From NCBI RefSeq assembly GCF_011745365.1, contig NW_024468910.1:1640068-1704067 (forward strand): a stretch of DNA of 64,000 nt. Direction: 5' to 3'. The translations under genes and the position numbers were made by a program. The stretch comes from Cryphonectria parasitica EP155. Taxonomy: Eukaryota; Ascomycota; Sordariomycetes; Diaporthales; Cryphonectriaceae. The notes beneath the pieces are model-generated. The model was not told the DNA's origin. It worked only from the letters and a program-made list of their open reading frames with translations, and searched no databases. The stretch's first letter is position 1; each line of letters opens with the position of its first letter. This document shows, in pieces, positions 21,615 to 32,728 of this stretch.

Positions 21615-22275
21615 TATGTTTTCTGGGTGGTCTGTTCGTCTGACTGGTATGGTGTTTTCTGACTGGTCTGCTGCAGTACTGGTTCCGAAGAGGTTACTGG
21701 TCGTCCTTCCACCTGACTGGTCTGGATTTCTTTCTGACTGGTTGTAGTTGTTTCGGACTGGTTGGTGTTGATACTGGTAAGTTGTCCTGACTGGTCTGTT
21801 TGGTTGACTGATTCGGTTGCTAACTAGTCTGTAGGTTCGTTTGCGAATCGTCTAGTTCTGGAAATTCTTTCTGATAGGTTCTCTTGTTGTCGTCGTTCCT
21901 GATTCTGTTTGATTAGGTACTGGGTGATCTTCCTTCTTGCGTTTTTCAGATTCTCTTCTGATTTTCATGAGTTTTCGCTTGAGTCGAAGTTTGTCAGGGC
22001 CGATTGTGCCAGCAAGGCTCAGGGCCAGCTAAGCCAGCTGGATTACGGATGACTAAGCAATATGCGGCTATAAAGCGGCTTTCTAGCCACGTCAGCACTG
22101 CTGAGCAGAACTTAGCTCCTTAGGCCTCAATGTTATTCTGGTTGTATGCCCCTGAAAGAGAGAAAGACCTCGCCACATTGCCTTTGCAACCTTTCCACCT
22201 GACAAAGTTTTTCCATTTTATGAGATACTCGATTGTATTCGTATAGCGTTTTGAATCAAGAACTTCTTCAACTTC

Positions 22276-22578
22276 CTATTCTAGCTTCTGTAATTCTTTA
22301 TTAAGCTGTACTTCGATGGCTTTCTGTGTTGCTAGTGCGTTTTTTGCTGGTTCTAATAGTGAGATGTGGAAAACTGAGTGGATTCTCATTCCTTGGAGTA
22401 GTTCGAGCTTGTAGTTGATTGGTGAGATTTTCCGTAAAATTTTGAATAGTCCCAATTTCTTGTGGTTCAGTTTGTTGCTTAATTGCATTATCTTGATGTT
22501 TCTGCGGAGCAGATAGATATTATCCCTCTTCTGTAGGATTGGTTTTTCAATTCTTTTGAAGTTTGCATAGGTAGTCAT
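22276..22578 (-). pseudogene. RT6 integrase C-terminal segment (longest open piece of its pol)
   Basis: The 100 codons include ILQKRDNIYLLRRNIKI, NKLNHKKLGLFKIL and GMRIHSVFHISLLEPA, which is the typical C-terminal integrase region (GPYPI-like) preceding the chromodomain in chromoviruses. It aligns with RT5 at 46400-46600. It is included here as the best-preserved piece of RT6 pol. Confidence 0.75.
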
Positions 22579-25500
22579 TCGTTCTTGGATAAACTTGAGT
22601 TCTGCTTGGATATTCTTTTGAATATCTTTTAGCTTGCTGATTTGCTGCTTTGCTGCTGCTATGATTAGGCCTGGTTGTATTTCGTAGTAAGCTGTTGAGT
22701 TGTATTTATAGAGTGCGAAGAATAGTGATTTCTTCGTAGTATTTGTATCTGCGCTGTTGTATGCGAACTGCGCTATTAGTAACAGTTCAATCCAATTGTT
22801 CTGTTCGTGATTGAAATAGTATTTGAAATATTGTTTTACAATTTAATTTATTCTTTCTATCTGATCATTTATCTGAGAATGGAATACTATCGATATTTTG
22901 TATTCTGTTCTGAGTTGCTTTATGAATGAAATCTAAAATTTGGATGCGAATTTCCTATCTCGGTTTGAGATGATTTCTTCTGGCATGCTGTAGTTTGCGA
23001 TGATTGTTCTGAGGAATGTATAGGAAAGTTCCTCTGCTGTGCTGCTTTCTCTGTAGGGTAGGAAGTAAGCGTACTTGCTCAGTCTGCATACCACAACTAG
23101 GATGCTGTTGTACTGTATCCTGGTTAAGGGTTTCTTTGAGAGTGGCAGCTTTGTAATAAAGTTCAGACTGATTGATTGTTATACTGCTGTAGATATTGAT
23201 AGAGATTGCAGTAGTTCGTAGAGCTTATGTTGCTCTGCTTTGTTCTTCTTGCAGCTGTTGCATTGCCGAATGATTTCTTCGATCCTTACTCTGAGTTCTG
23301 AGGGATTCCAGTGTTTCTTGATTCGTTCGTAGGTAGCTTTAACTCCTTGATAGCTATGTGCGGGTGCGCTATGGATTTTCCTGATATATTCGATTTGTTC
23401 TTTAGATGTTATTATCTCGGGTTTTTCTTTCTGTTATTCGATGCATATTGTAATATTAGCTTCTCTGTCTTGATTGATAAGGTTTCCTTCTTTATCTTCT
23501 CTGAAGATGTTCTGTAGTTCTGGGGTTTCGTGGTTCTGATAATCCGATTGTTTACTGAGAGCGTCTGCTCTTCTACTCTCTGTTCTCTTGCAGTGCTTGA
23601 TTTTGAGATCAAACTGCAAGAGGTATTCTGCTTATCTGACTTGTTGTTTGTTTAGGATTTTGGTTGTTATGAATGTAGTCAGATTCTTGTAGTCTGAGTA
23701 TACTATGATTGAATGTTTAGCTTTAATTAAGTAGTATTTCCATTCTTTGAATGCTTTAATAATTGCTATAAGCTTCTTATCTGGTATTCCGTAGTTTGCT
23801 TCTGATCTGTTCAGCTTCTTTGAGAAATTGCTGATAATTCGTAGTTAATCTTAGTTATTCTGTTAATCAAGTTATTCGCTGAGTGCGAAATCTGAAGCAT
23901 TTGTTTCAATTTCAAATGGCTTTTCTGGATCTGCTTTAACAAGGATGGGTTCTTTTGTAACTCGTTTCTTGAGTTCGTTGAATGCTCTTTGTTCTTCCGA
24001 TATTCACTAGAATCGGAAGTTCTTCTTAGTAAGGCTTGTGAATAGTTATGCGATCTTGCTATAGTTCTTAATGAATTATTAGTAGAAATTGATATATCTG
24101 AGGAATGATCTGATGTCTTTGATATTCTGAGATATTAGCTAGTTTTTAACTGCTTTCACCTTCTTCTTTTGCATTTCAATCTATCTTAGTTGAATCTGAT
24201 ATTCAAGATATTCAATTTTCTGAATATGAAATATGCTCTTTTCTGAATTAATAAGTAGATTTGCGTTCTGAAGAGTTTTAAGCATTTTTCGATATGCTAT
24301 TAATGCATTTCAAAGTTCTTCAAGTAGATGAGGATATCGTCGAGATATGCGATGATGAAGTAATCGAGATGCTTTTGCAGCATATGATTAATTATGTTCT
24401 GAAACGTTGCAAGAGCATTAGTCAAGCTGAAGAGCATGATTAGATATTCAAAGAGTTCTCTGCAAGTTCTGAATACTGTTATTCATTCGTATTCTAGTTT
24501 GATTCTGATTTGATAATAAGCTTTTCTGAGATCTAGCGCTGTAAATTATTATGCTTCTTGTAGTTGATCTCTTATTTTCTTAATGAGTAGTAGTAAGTAT
24601 CAGTTTTTCTTAATAATCCTATTCAGCTGTTAGTAGTCTATGCACAGTCTGAGTTCCCCGTTTTTCTTGAGTATAAATAGGATAGGATATTCTGCTGATG
24701 ATTTCGATTTTCTAATAACTCCTTTCGCAAGATGTTCATCCAAGTACTTATTGAGTGCATTGATCTTCTTCTGATTAAGGCTGTAGATTGGGAAGAACTT
24801 TGGTTATTTCCTATCTTCTAATTCGATCTTGTGATCAAATAGTTCGTATGCTGATAAGCTGTGATCTGAGTTAGCTTCAAATAGCTATATGAACTTGTAA
24901 TACTTTCTGAATATGTTTGCAAGTGCTGGTTGTAATCCTTCTTCTGTTTCCGCAATTTGGAGAAATAGTAGATACTATTGAGCGTTTTTCTTCTTACTTC
25001 TGAGTTTCTTCTTCATTCTGAGCTCCGAGAGCCAGAGATTGTTATTCCGGTCTGGGCTGAGAATATCAGCGCCTGAGTGTAAGGTTTTTCAAGTTCGTTG
25101 CTCCGGATCGAGCTTTCTTCTTAGGATTCTGACTCCTGTTGTTGTATTAATCTGCTGATGCCCTGGCACTATTGTTGTTGTTGTAAGTTCATCTTCTGCT
25201 AGATTCTTCTCTATAAGCTATTAGTTCCGAATTAATTTGAAAGTATGTGTAGTTTTGTTTGAGATTCTTGCTTAATGCTCAGTAACTGAATCCGATCCTT
25301 CGTTCTTGATTGCAATCTTCTTCTGGATAACAGCATTGTTTCATGAGATCTAGCTAGTGATCTAATTGATTCGAGAATTGTGCTCTTTAAGCTATAGAAT
25401 TTCTAATATTAGTTTGTAATATGCTGTTTCCATGATATTCAATGTAATAAATGTCTTTTTGCTCTGGATTGTAACTGGTAGATGATTAGTTTCCATGTCG

Positions 25501-26365
25501 ATAATACCTTAGCTATAGTCAACGATTGTTCCGTTTATAGTTCTGAGTATGTAGATTTCTTTCTTTTTGTGCCATAGGATCTTATTCCTGTTGATAATAT
25601 TTGGTAATATGAAGTTTCCTTATATGCTACTGTTCAACAGTGCGCGGTATTTCTGTTCGTTGGTCTCAGCTTCGAGTATCAAATGTGCTATATTAACTTC
25701 CTGAGTTGCACAGAGAGACTGTATCGTTGGTTCTGATTAGCTGTTGTCTCTTACAGTCGATCTCCTTCTTTTGAGGCTTATCGTGCCGCCTGTTGTGATA
25801 GCTTCCTAGCTTCTTTTATGCTGTGCACTCGTGCTCTGTAAGCAACTTGTTTTGCTTGTTTGTTTCGCTAGTGCTTGTGCTAGTTCTTGAGCTTGGCTTC
25901 TCCGTGAATCTCGCATTCGGAGTGTGAGCATGTCTTCCATCCGTTGCTATCGAGAATGCATTCTGCTGGAAAGTGTGAGAGTAGTTCGATGAAAGCATGT
26001 TCTGCCTGCTTGTAGATCATCTTCTTGAACTGAGTCTCCGTTCTGATGTGGCAGTAAGTAGGGCGTTGCTTGCTGCATATGGGAAACCAGTCATTCGAAA
26101 CTTTTTCCGATAGATATATCAGGCAGTTGTAATATACGCATGATATCCAACTGACTTTGTTGTGATTCTTGTGAAGGAGTGAGATTCGTAAGTTTTCATT
26201 ATCCTTGATCTTCTAGTTGCAGTAGCGGATCTGAGTAATTGCCCGTTGTAGAGGGATTCCTGGTATGCAGTATTGCATGATGAGTTCATCGTAGTTTTCC
26301 CTGAAGTTATGTTTCTTGTTTGTAAGGTGTTTGAAGATCTGTTGGAATCCTTCAAGACAATTGCA

Positions 26366-26943
26366 TATAGCTTACGGCTTCTGCAAAATGAGATTGGAGC
26401 AGCTCACTCGCAGCAATGTAAACTTGTCAGCTGTCCTGCCCTGTTTACATCCTTAAAAAGGAAACATCTTCTTGTATTACTCATTCAATTTTAGGTGGCA
26501 CTTGTAAGCAGTGATAATCTTACTTCAATTGTCTTCTTAGAGTATCGTTTGCATATTGATTTACAAATATGCTGAGTAACTATCGCAAACAAAATTATCA
26601 TATATCACAGGAGTCAGCTTGCTGGGGTCTTGAGAGAATACATATCCCTCTCATAGTTTGCACTCTGGGTTTTGAAAAATAATTATCTCTAGAAAGTGTT
26701 TGAGGAATTGGTAGCATGAGAGCTATATGCGAAACAAAGAGTCTCATTGTGTGAAATAACTGGCCAAATAAGTTGGAGATAGCAGCATCTAGCTACTTAT
26801 ATAATTCAAAACGATTGCAAGTCTCGATTTCTAATATCCACTATTCAGTAAACAATAAAGAGACAAGGCTCTATAGTCTGTATGCAAATTAGACAAGCTC
26901 TAGATGTCGTAGAAAGCAAAGAATTTACTGAGAATTATCAATC
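26366..26943. other. Intergenic, no gene recognised
   Basis: This is the boundary between RT6 and the gene island. Base composition becomes less skewed. Short frames (for example 26273-26494 plus) have no recognisable features and overlap RT6 sequence. No repeat or RNA gene was seen. Confidence 0.5.
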
Positions 26944-27219
26944 TTAGTAGGTAGAGCTGGCTGGCTGGCTGGCTTTATGCTCTAGAAGAACCTCTTGAAA
27001 ATCTGGACTGCTGATATACTGAATGTTTTCAAGAAGCGGCTGCTTCTCGGACAGCTCCTCGGGAAAATCTTCGACCGGATAATCCATATTGATTCGGAGT
27101 TTATAGACTTTTCCCCCGCCCTCGACAAAGATATTGATTTTTGTGTCTGGGTGTTTCAAAGCTAGACGTTCCGCTTTGTACTCGAGCAATCTGAGACGTA
27201 AGGAGAACCATTTATTCAT
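26944..27219 (-). CDS. Small hypothetical protein, 91 aa
   Basis: The ORF starts MNKWFSLRLRLLEYKAERLA and is free of RIP-type stops. It has a mixed charged sequence with an amphipathic N-terminal part, a beta-like stretch (INIFVEGGGKVYKLRINMDY) and a polar C-terminus. No signal peptide or membrane segment is visible. I do not recognise a family. Codon content resembles the neighbouring island and not the RIP block, which favours a real short gene or the last exon of a longer one. The upstream region 27220-27300 is AT-rich and could hold a promoter. Confidence 0.4.
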   Translation of the reverse strand: MNKWFSLRLRLLEYKAERLALKHPDTKINIFVEGGGKVYKLRINMDYPVEDFPEELSEKQPLLENIQYISSPDFQEVLLEHKASQPASSTY

Positions 27220-27688
27220 GTTGTTAAAGATCTTGAAGCTTGTAAAAAGAAACAGGAATCATAGAATAAAATCTAGTTATGAGTATTATAGATAATTAAG
27301 GGGAGTAAGTATTTATATCAATTACTTGGGGTTTCAAGGATAAGCATTTAAAGATTGACAGCGTCGACGGAAACTGGGAGCAGAGGGCGAGGCCCGGAAT
27401 CCGGGACTACGGTTCGGAGCTCTTAACCCGGAAGGCAGCGACGACTCCAGAGTTCTGGCCTCGACTAAGGTACAATCAAGCTGTTTATTTATGCTGCTAT
27501 TCTTGCCTATGGCCCAGAACTATTTGAATATATTATATTCTAGCAATCCGCGCCAACCGGCCCAGAGACATACTTTTATTGACAAAAGCCAGCAGGAATT
27601 TAGAAACTCTAGTTAGCATACCACCCTCATTTATATACCCATTAAGAGAACGGAGACAATTTTTTATCTGCGGATCCCTTATATTAAC
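27220..27688. other. Intergenic
   Basis: This spacer lies between two divergent genes. A GC-rich patch sits at about 27358-27470, with nothing coding that I can support. It likely contains both promoters; no specific site was identified. Confidence 0.4.
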
Positions 27689-28491
27689 ATGCTACTGAGG
27701 ATCGAGCTTCTCTGTGCTTGGACTTTCATGTTGATGGCGGGAGCTGTCCTCACAACCATGGACCAGAGCCCGGCCCCTGCTAATTCAATACCAACCGCCC
27801 CGCTCAAGCGCCTTGTGAACTCAGCTCCAGAATATTTAACAATTTCTATTATTAATAGCTGTGACGGGCCGATTAGTACCTCTCATGCATCGAACGTTGG
27901 TGTTCCGACCCCAATCTAGGGCGATAATGGACCCAGCACCATCGCCAGCGGCGGAACAGGAGTTATGGCCGTCCCGACCGCCTGGGCAGGCAATATAGCT
28001 ATCTCTAACATTTCAGCAGATGAATCTAAGCCCGTTCCTATGACAGATAGCTCTTTAATCGAGGCCTCTTTCGTCGTTTCAGATGGGTATAGCGTAGCCA
28101 TAGCTGCTATTGATGTTTCCTACGTGTGCGTTACTGTTCCTCTGGCCGCTACTAGGCCGTTAATTTTCTAAGTATTCATAGCAATGGCTTCACCAGCGCT
28201 ATCACCTGTGCATGCTCGGGTCTTGTCGTAACTGGATGCAACCTTCCACTGTGGAATATGACCGCCTGTCCCGAGGATAATGATGGCGCCTGTGTAAACC
28301 CTCTTCGGCCGTACTCAGATGCGACTGCCGCGGTACCATTCTTTGCACCCTGCCAGGGGGCCGCCTACGCATTCCCTCATGATGATGGGGCTACTAGCTG
28401 GGGACAGTGTCAGAGCGGGGAGATTATGTGCTGCATCGGCACAGACTGCCCCCCGAATCCGAAGCAGCCTCAAGAAACACAAAGCAAGTAA
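27689..28491 (+). pseudogene. Thaumatin-like secreted protein gene, two exons, one premature stop
   Basis: Exon 1 is 27689-28125 and exon 2 is 28182-28491. The intron 28126-28181 has donor GTGCGT and acceptor CATAG, and joins SYV to NGFTSAITCACSG in frame. A signal peptide (LLCAWTFMLMAGAVL) precedes a thaumatin-like pattern: INSCDGPIS near the N-terminus, VPTAWAGNIAI, SLIEASF, then the Cys-rich half with CNLPLW, ACPEDNDGACVNP, FFAPCQGAAY and SGEIMCCIGTDC. This agrees with fungal thaumatin-like proteins, which are secreted and often linked to cell-wall or host interaction. Codon 77 is TAG (27917-27919), a possible CAG-to-TAG change, about 1.5 kb from RIP-mutated DNA. Without that stop the product would be about 248 aa. 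It is either a recent pseudogene or a single-base error. Confidence 0.75.
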
Positions 28492-28890
28492 CGATCTATA
28501 GCACGGATTATTTCGTTACATAGACCAAGAAGCAAGCAGAAAATTATTTTGTTGCAGAGCAGCTGTCAAACATTTTTGAATTTATCTTGTGAAAGCTTTC
28601 CCTTTTTTCAGTCGCAATTGATGAAGGATAAAAATTTTAAGGCGCTGAATTTAGGGTATCTTCTTGTCATCACATTATAGATATAAAAGACTCCTCGTAG
28701 GCCTTAGTTCTTATAATAAACTCAATTGTGTACTGGATTGCTGGAGTGAAGGAAGAGTATCTAAGTACTGTTTGTATCTATCAAGCCCAGTAGAATAGGT
28801 CTTTATCTTCTTAGTATCTAAGTTCTCTATTCCTATCCACCTTGCCTACCGGATTTCATTCGCAACTCAGTTACTTGATAGAAGCCCGTT
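28492..28890. other. Intergenic between convergent genes
   Basis: This AT-rich 3' region is shared by the thaumatin-like gene and the WOPR/bZIP-like gene, which converge here. I see no ORF, repeat or RNA. Confidence 0.5.
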
Positions 28891-29319
28891 TCAAACCGAT
28901 TTACCTAGGATACAGTATTGGACATAATCCTCGCCATCAATCTCAATCAAGGCGCCTTTAGACGCAAGCATACCAGCAAAGGGACCATTCCTATTGCGTT
29001 TGTATTCCACTTCATTAATAATAATATGGTCAGGGTGCTGTGAATATGATATGTTGTTGCCCGAGGTGTTCTCATAAGATGCCTGGTTGCTATTGTGAGA
29101 GCTCTCTGGAATGTTGGGAACCTCTGATCTTGTTTGGTAGTCGGGCAAGATATGGGGTGGGGCTGATATATGTGGAGAGGGCTGGTGGCTCTGGTCTTGG
29201 TGTTGGCTGACATGATGCTTTTTATTATAGCCTAAAGAAAGTGAAATATTAGCTACTTGTAAGTGAAAAATTTATTATTTTTTGGGTGTGTATGCGTGTG
29301 TGTGTGTATGTGTGTCTGT

Positions 29320-29350
<31 letters not shown>

Positions 29351-30323
29351 AATGAAGACTGGAAGGTTTCTTACGTATTTTGCGGTTTCTTAGCATGTTC
29401 CGTAGCCGGCGTCTCTCCCGAGGATCTGAGACCTTAGTCCAATCCTCCCCTGGCTTTGCAAACTGACTAACCTCACTGAAAGTTATGGGTTCGGGCGGAG
29501 GCCCTTGGCCATTCATCCGGCCTAAAGGTTATAAGCTTGAAAAGAATTTTTGGGGCAGGAAAAGATTAGAAGGCTTCTTACGTTTTTTGCGTTTAGATAT
29601 TATGGTTTGCAGCCGGCGTCTCTCCTTAGGCTCTAAGATCTCCGTCCAATTCTCCTCTGGCTTTGCAAAGTTGCTAAAAGCAGAACAAGGGGTCAAATTC
29701 TCATGCCTCAGGTATTTGGCATGAAGACCAGGTCGGCTCTTGATTGTCTTAAGGATCGGATCGTGGCATGGGCGGAGCAGGCTGCTGTTATTCTCATCTT
29801 CGGTGGTATGGTAGCTGACAAGCTTGAAACTGGTTTCCTCAAAGTCGAGACGCATCGTTTTCTTGATCAGCCCGCCTTTTTTGACGAGAATCTTCCCCCG
29901 GATTTCTTCAACTTCTCGGTAGGTATTAAAGAAGCCCTTTCTCCTATTATCATCCCACTTTCGATAATCTCTCCATCTGAAGAAATTAGGAAAAATAAGC
30001 ACTGTGCCACTACAAATGAAGTGTTGATGCTTGCCCCTTTGAGCCCACTTAAGCTTCCCAGTAATACATGCTTCGACAATTGTCTCTGCATCCTCATGTG
30101 TCTTCACCAATCCCTGCCAAGTAGGTGCAGCCATAGAGGTCGGGGAAGCTGTAATGGTCGGGGCAGCTGTAATGGTCGGGGCAGCTGTAATGGTTGGGGC
30201 AGCTGTAATGGTTGGGGCAGCTGTAATGGTCGGGGCAGTTATAATGGTCGGGGCAGCTGTAATAGCAGAAAGAGCTATCTGGCGCAGATTTTCTTCCATA
30301 ATCAACTCTGAGTATAAAGACAA
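28891..30323 (-). CDS. WOPR (Gti1/Pac2)-family protein with a duplicated bZIP-like basic-region exon
   Basis: Three exons are inferred: 30323-29582, 29521-29375 and 29231-28891. The introns are 29581-29522 and 29374-29232, both phase 1 with GTAAGAA donors and TTTAG acceptors. The joined CDS is 1230 nt (409 aa). The N-terminus has a Thr-Ala-Pro repeat. A divergent WOPR half-domain follows (TWQGLVKTHEDAETIVEACITGK, CSGTVLIFP, KGFFNTYREVE), then a second-half signature (LIKKTMRL, FKLVSYHTTED). WOPR proteins are fungal DNA-binding regulators of morphology and pathogenicity. The end of exon 1 encodes FAKPEENWTEILEPKERRRL and exon 2 encodes FAKPGEDWTKVSDPRERRRL followed by RNMLRNRKIR, which resembles a fungal bZIP basic region (N-x7-R). 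The two are tandem copies. No leucine zipper follows. The splice model is mine, but the phases agree. Confidence 0.7.
29285..29343 (+). repeat. GT-rich and (GA)n microsatellites in intron 2
   Basis: A GT-rich run (29285-29316) is followed by (GA)12 at about 29319-29343. Both lie inside the inferred 143-bp intron 2 of the WOPR/bZIP-like gene, so length changes would not alter the protein. Confidence 0.85.
30135..30262 (+). repeat. 18-bp minisatellite, about 7 copies, coding
   Basis: The unit GGGGCAGCTGTAATGGTC recurs with single-base variants. On the minus strand it encodes the repeated hexapeptide TITAAP at the N-terminus of the WOPR/bZIP-like protein. The unit is a multiple of three, so copy-number change keeps the frame. 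Confidence 0.9.
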
Positions 30324-30932
30324 AGCAACTGTGATTGATAGTTATTAAACAGATAAAAGCATATATTCAAGTTATGGATCAAGGAGCCTTGCTGGACATG
30401 AAGATCATAAAGTACTGATAGAAAGCAGCAAGACATGGGCAGTTTGAACCCTCTTATCTTTTCTCCCTTTTTTTTTTTTTTTTTTTTTGGGTAGGGTGTC
30501 AGTGAAGGAGCACAAGCTTTCCGCTAAGTGCCTTCTTGGGCAGGGGTATCAGTGGAGGAGCATAAGAGTAAGCTTCCGCTAACTGCGTTCTTAGGCAGGG
30601 GTGTCAGTGGAGGAGCATAAGATGTGAACGGGCATAGCTCTTAGACATTTTTCTGTCTGCATACTATTCCCTAAGAAACACCAGCTTGCACGAGAAGAGT
30701 AAGCAGCAAGAGGAGGCGATCATTGGTCTGCGCAATAACGAAAAGCTGCTGGAGCGATTCAGTGTCTTAAATGGAACGGAAGGAGACAAGGGATGAAAGA
30801 AGTGGTTGTGGATTAGAAATTTGGAAGAGGAACAAAGAGCCCGCGGTCAACCACTGATTACTCTACGCCAGAGGCACAAGGGCTTCTTACCTGTCTAGTC
30901 TTGGCAGGCACACGCATCTGATCTATCTAGTC
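30324..30932. other. Intergenic with poly-T and a three-copy tandem repeat
   Basis: A run of about 22 T lies at 30467-30488. Directly after it, from about 30492 to 30626, three imperfect copies of a unit of about 60-65 bp (core GGTGTCAGTGGAGGAGCATAAG) follow. The rest shows no ORF I can support. The region is upstream of the WOPR/bZIP-like gene and may include its promoter. Confidence 0.55.
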
Positions 30933-32184
30933 TTAGGGCAAGGAATCTGTCTCTACAAGTGTGCGAAATGTACAGCCAGTTTCTTCTGAACAATCAAAAG
31001 AAGTTGTTGATACCTGGCCGAGTAAGGGACCTATCATCTTCTTCAAGGTATGGACGAGAATTTTCATGATCCATTCGCCCTCAGCATGAATCGAAATAAT
31101 TTGAAGTTTCACTACTGGCCACCGTTCGCCGCTCGTTTCGTCGCATTTGAAGTTGAACGAGATGCTCTGATCACCCTTCAGCATTCTTTGACTAGATTCC
31201 ACCGAAAGATTTCTGGGTCGAAAAATTCGTGACTATTAACAAACACTAAGAAATGACGATGCAGAAGCATTGTTCGATTCCGGTTCTCTAGAGCACCGAA
31301 ACGACTCCGTCAGCCCTGGGGAAAGATTAATGACAAGCTGCATAAGTTTTTATCTTCAACTTAGGCGTCTCGCTATCTTGCTTTGTGACCTTTCGCTTTC
31401 AAATCAGCCAGTCCTTCTTATCTTTACTCTATTGTCACTGTTGACTGCAGAGATGACCTCCAAAGATGTGTTAACACACGCTCAGAGCTGTGCTGGTGGG
31501 GGGCTAGTGAATGTTGGCCTACAGTTGCGTGCCCATGCGGCTGCTATCGTGCTGGCTGTTTTTGGCGAATTCGTAGTCTCGTATGCTCGTATTAATGAAA
31601 ACATTCTTAAACAAGTCCTTCGAAGGTTGTGTCGAACGGGGTGCAAACTCCATAAAGCTAGGGTTTGAAGATCCTCGCTCCGTAAGCACCCTGCTTTCTC
31701 GAGATTGTAAGAAATGCTCGCTTTCCCTAAGATAGAAATCATAAAGGGACTGCAGCTTCTCCACAATGACCTCCAGTTGTTGTACGACCTTTGATACTCT
31801 GTCTCCCTTTTTAAATCCCTGCGAGCTTTGTTCATCCAAGCCAGGTTGTGAAGCAATCGTCGGGAAAACCGGAAAGCGGATGAGTTTGCTGTCAGAGGCA
31901 GCAGGAAAACCAGTGGATTAGTTTGCAGAGATGGCCGGGCCATGTCCGGAGGGGTTCCTGAATGTGAGAGTGCATCTTTGAGGTAGGTCAGGCTAATGAA
32001 GTGTTGATTGTTGATGAACAAAAGGCGGGACTAAAGTACCTGGAATAGCAGAAGCAAATATCTTGCCTCCTTCTTCCCCTTGTGCTGGAGGCCTGCTACC
32101 AAGAGAATTCTGGACAGACACTTTGGAGGTGATGCGCTGATGCTCTTGCGAACCCGATGAGTCAAGCATTGTATGGAGTTCCAT
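30933..32184 (-). other. Possible multi-exon minus-strand gene, unresolved
   Basis: Three protein-like minus-strand segments follow one another. The first is 32184 to about 32045 (MELHTMLDSSGSQEHQ to ASAIPG, then a GTACTT donor-like site). The second is 31839-31519 (KKGDRVSKVVQQLEVIVEKL, YDFYLRESEHFLQSRES). The third is 31228-30933 (SFNFKCDETSGERWPVV, EGEWIMKILVHTLKKM), which follows an acceptor-like TTAATAG. Their amino-acid composition is ordinary and helical. I could not find splice phases that join all three, and the overlapping frame 31482-32021 is open as well. I recognise no domain. This may be a real gene, a decayed one, or chance open frames. Confidence 0.3.
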
Positions 32185-32700
32185 AGCTCGTCGTTGCTGC
32201 TGGTCAATGTGTGACTAAAAGTCGCCAGCGTTTGCAGAGCAATAAGTACAACTCCTTCCCTTATCTTTGTGATGATCTACAGTGCAGCAAAACAGAACTT
32301 CTATAGAACTTGTTAGCCAGACTCCTCGCCTCAAAGCTCTGGATATACTGTGCTTTAGCGCCTCAGCTGCTGACCTTCCAGCTGCAAAGGCCAGTCTATA
32401 CATCCAAGACTGGCCAGTGGTGCCTGACCCAACCACACGAAGATCCGCATATACCTTGTTGGAACTTTATTCATGTGTGGGTCACTGACTCGGGCCAAGC
32501 TAGGATTCACTGATGCGCTTTTCTACTTTCATTCAGAACATTCGTCTTCATGCCCTACAGAGTAAAGTCACGCCTGCAACCAAATTGACTTTACAGGGCA
32601 TAAGCCGGCTGTGCCACTGATCAACAGCCTTGAAGTCATTATCAGGGCCTGAGGCAGCCTTGAGTGGTACATGTACCACCCAATATCATTAGTCTTGCGG
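32185..32700. other. Intergenic, one imperfect hairpin
   Basis: No supported gene. An imperfect inverted repeat (ATGCCCTACAGAGTAAAGTC at 32551-32570 against GACTTTACAGGGCAT at 32587-32601) could form a hairpin. Its role is unknown. Confidence 0.35.
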
Positions 32701-32728
32701 ACCAGCCAGCAGCAGTGTCATCAGCTTC

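Larger units (their letters stand above)
21365..26365 (-). mobile_element. RT6: truncated Ty3/gypsy element of a second subfamily, no LTRs found
   Basis: On the minus strand the order is gag C-terminal region (homologous to RT5 around YCIPGIPLQR and VSWISCVYYNC, near 26150-26360), protease (ALLNSS near 25640, Asp lost), reverse transcriptase (LRLCIDY near 24660; AYLDDIL intact near 24335), RNase H, integrase, and a degenerate chromodomain (EVEEVLDSKRYTNTIEYLIK near 22210-22260). The element is less RIP-mutated than RT2-RT5. The capsid part of gag and both LTRs are missing, since homology ends at about 26365. An antisense gene lies at its 3' end (21393-21614), as in the other elements, but about 500 bp separates it from pol. 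Confidence 0.8.

Noticed and set aside
29485..30348. Plus-strand ORFs of 60-202 codons opposite the WOPR/bZIP-like gene
   Set aside because: They are complements of the repeat-rich exon 1; the minus strand has the WOPR motifs and consistent introns.
31482..32021. 179-codon minus-strand ORF
   Set aside because: It overlaps a more natural-looking frame (31839-31519), has an Arg/Ser/Leu-biased composition and no motif. I kept the whole region as unresolved.
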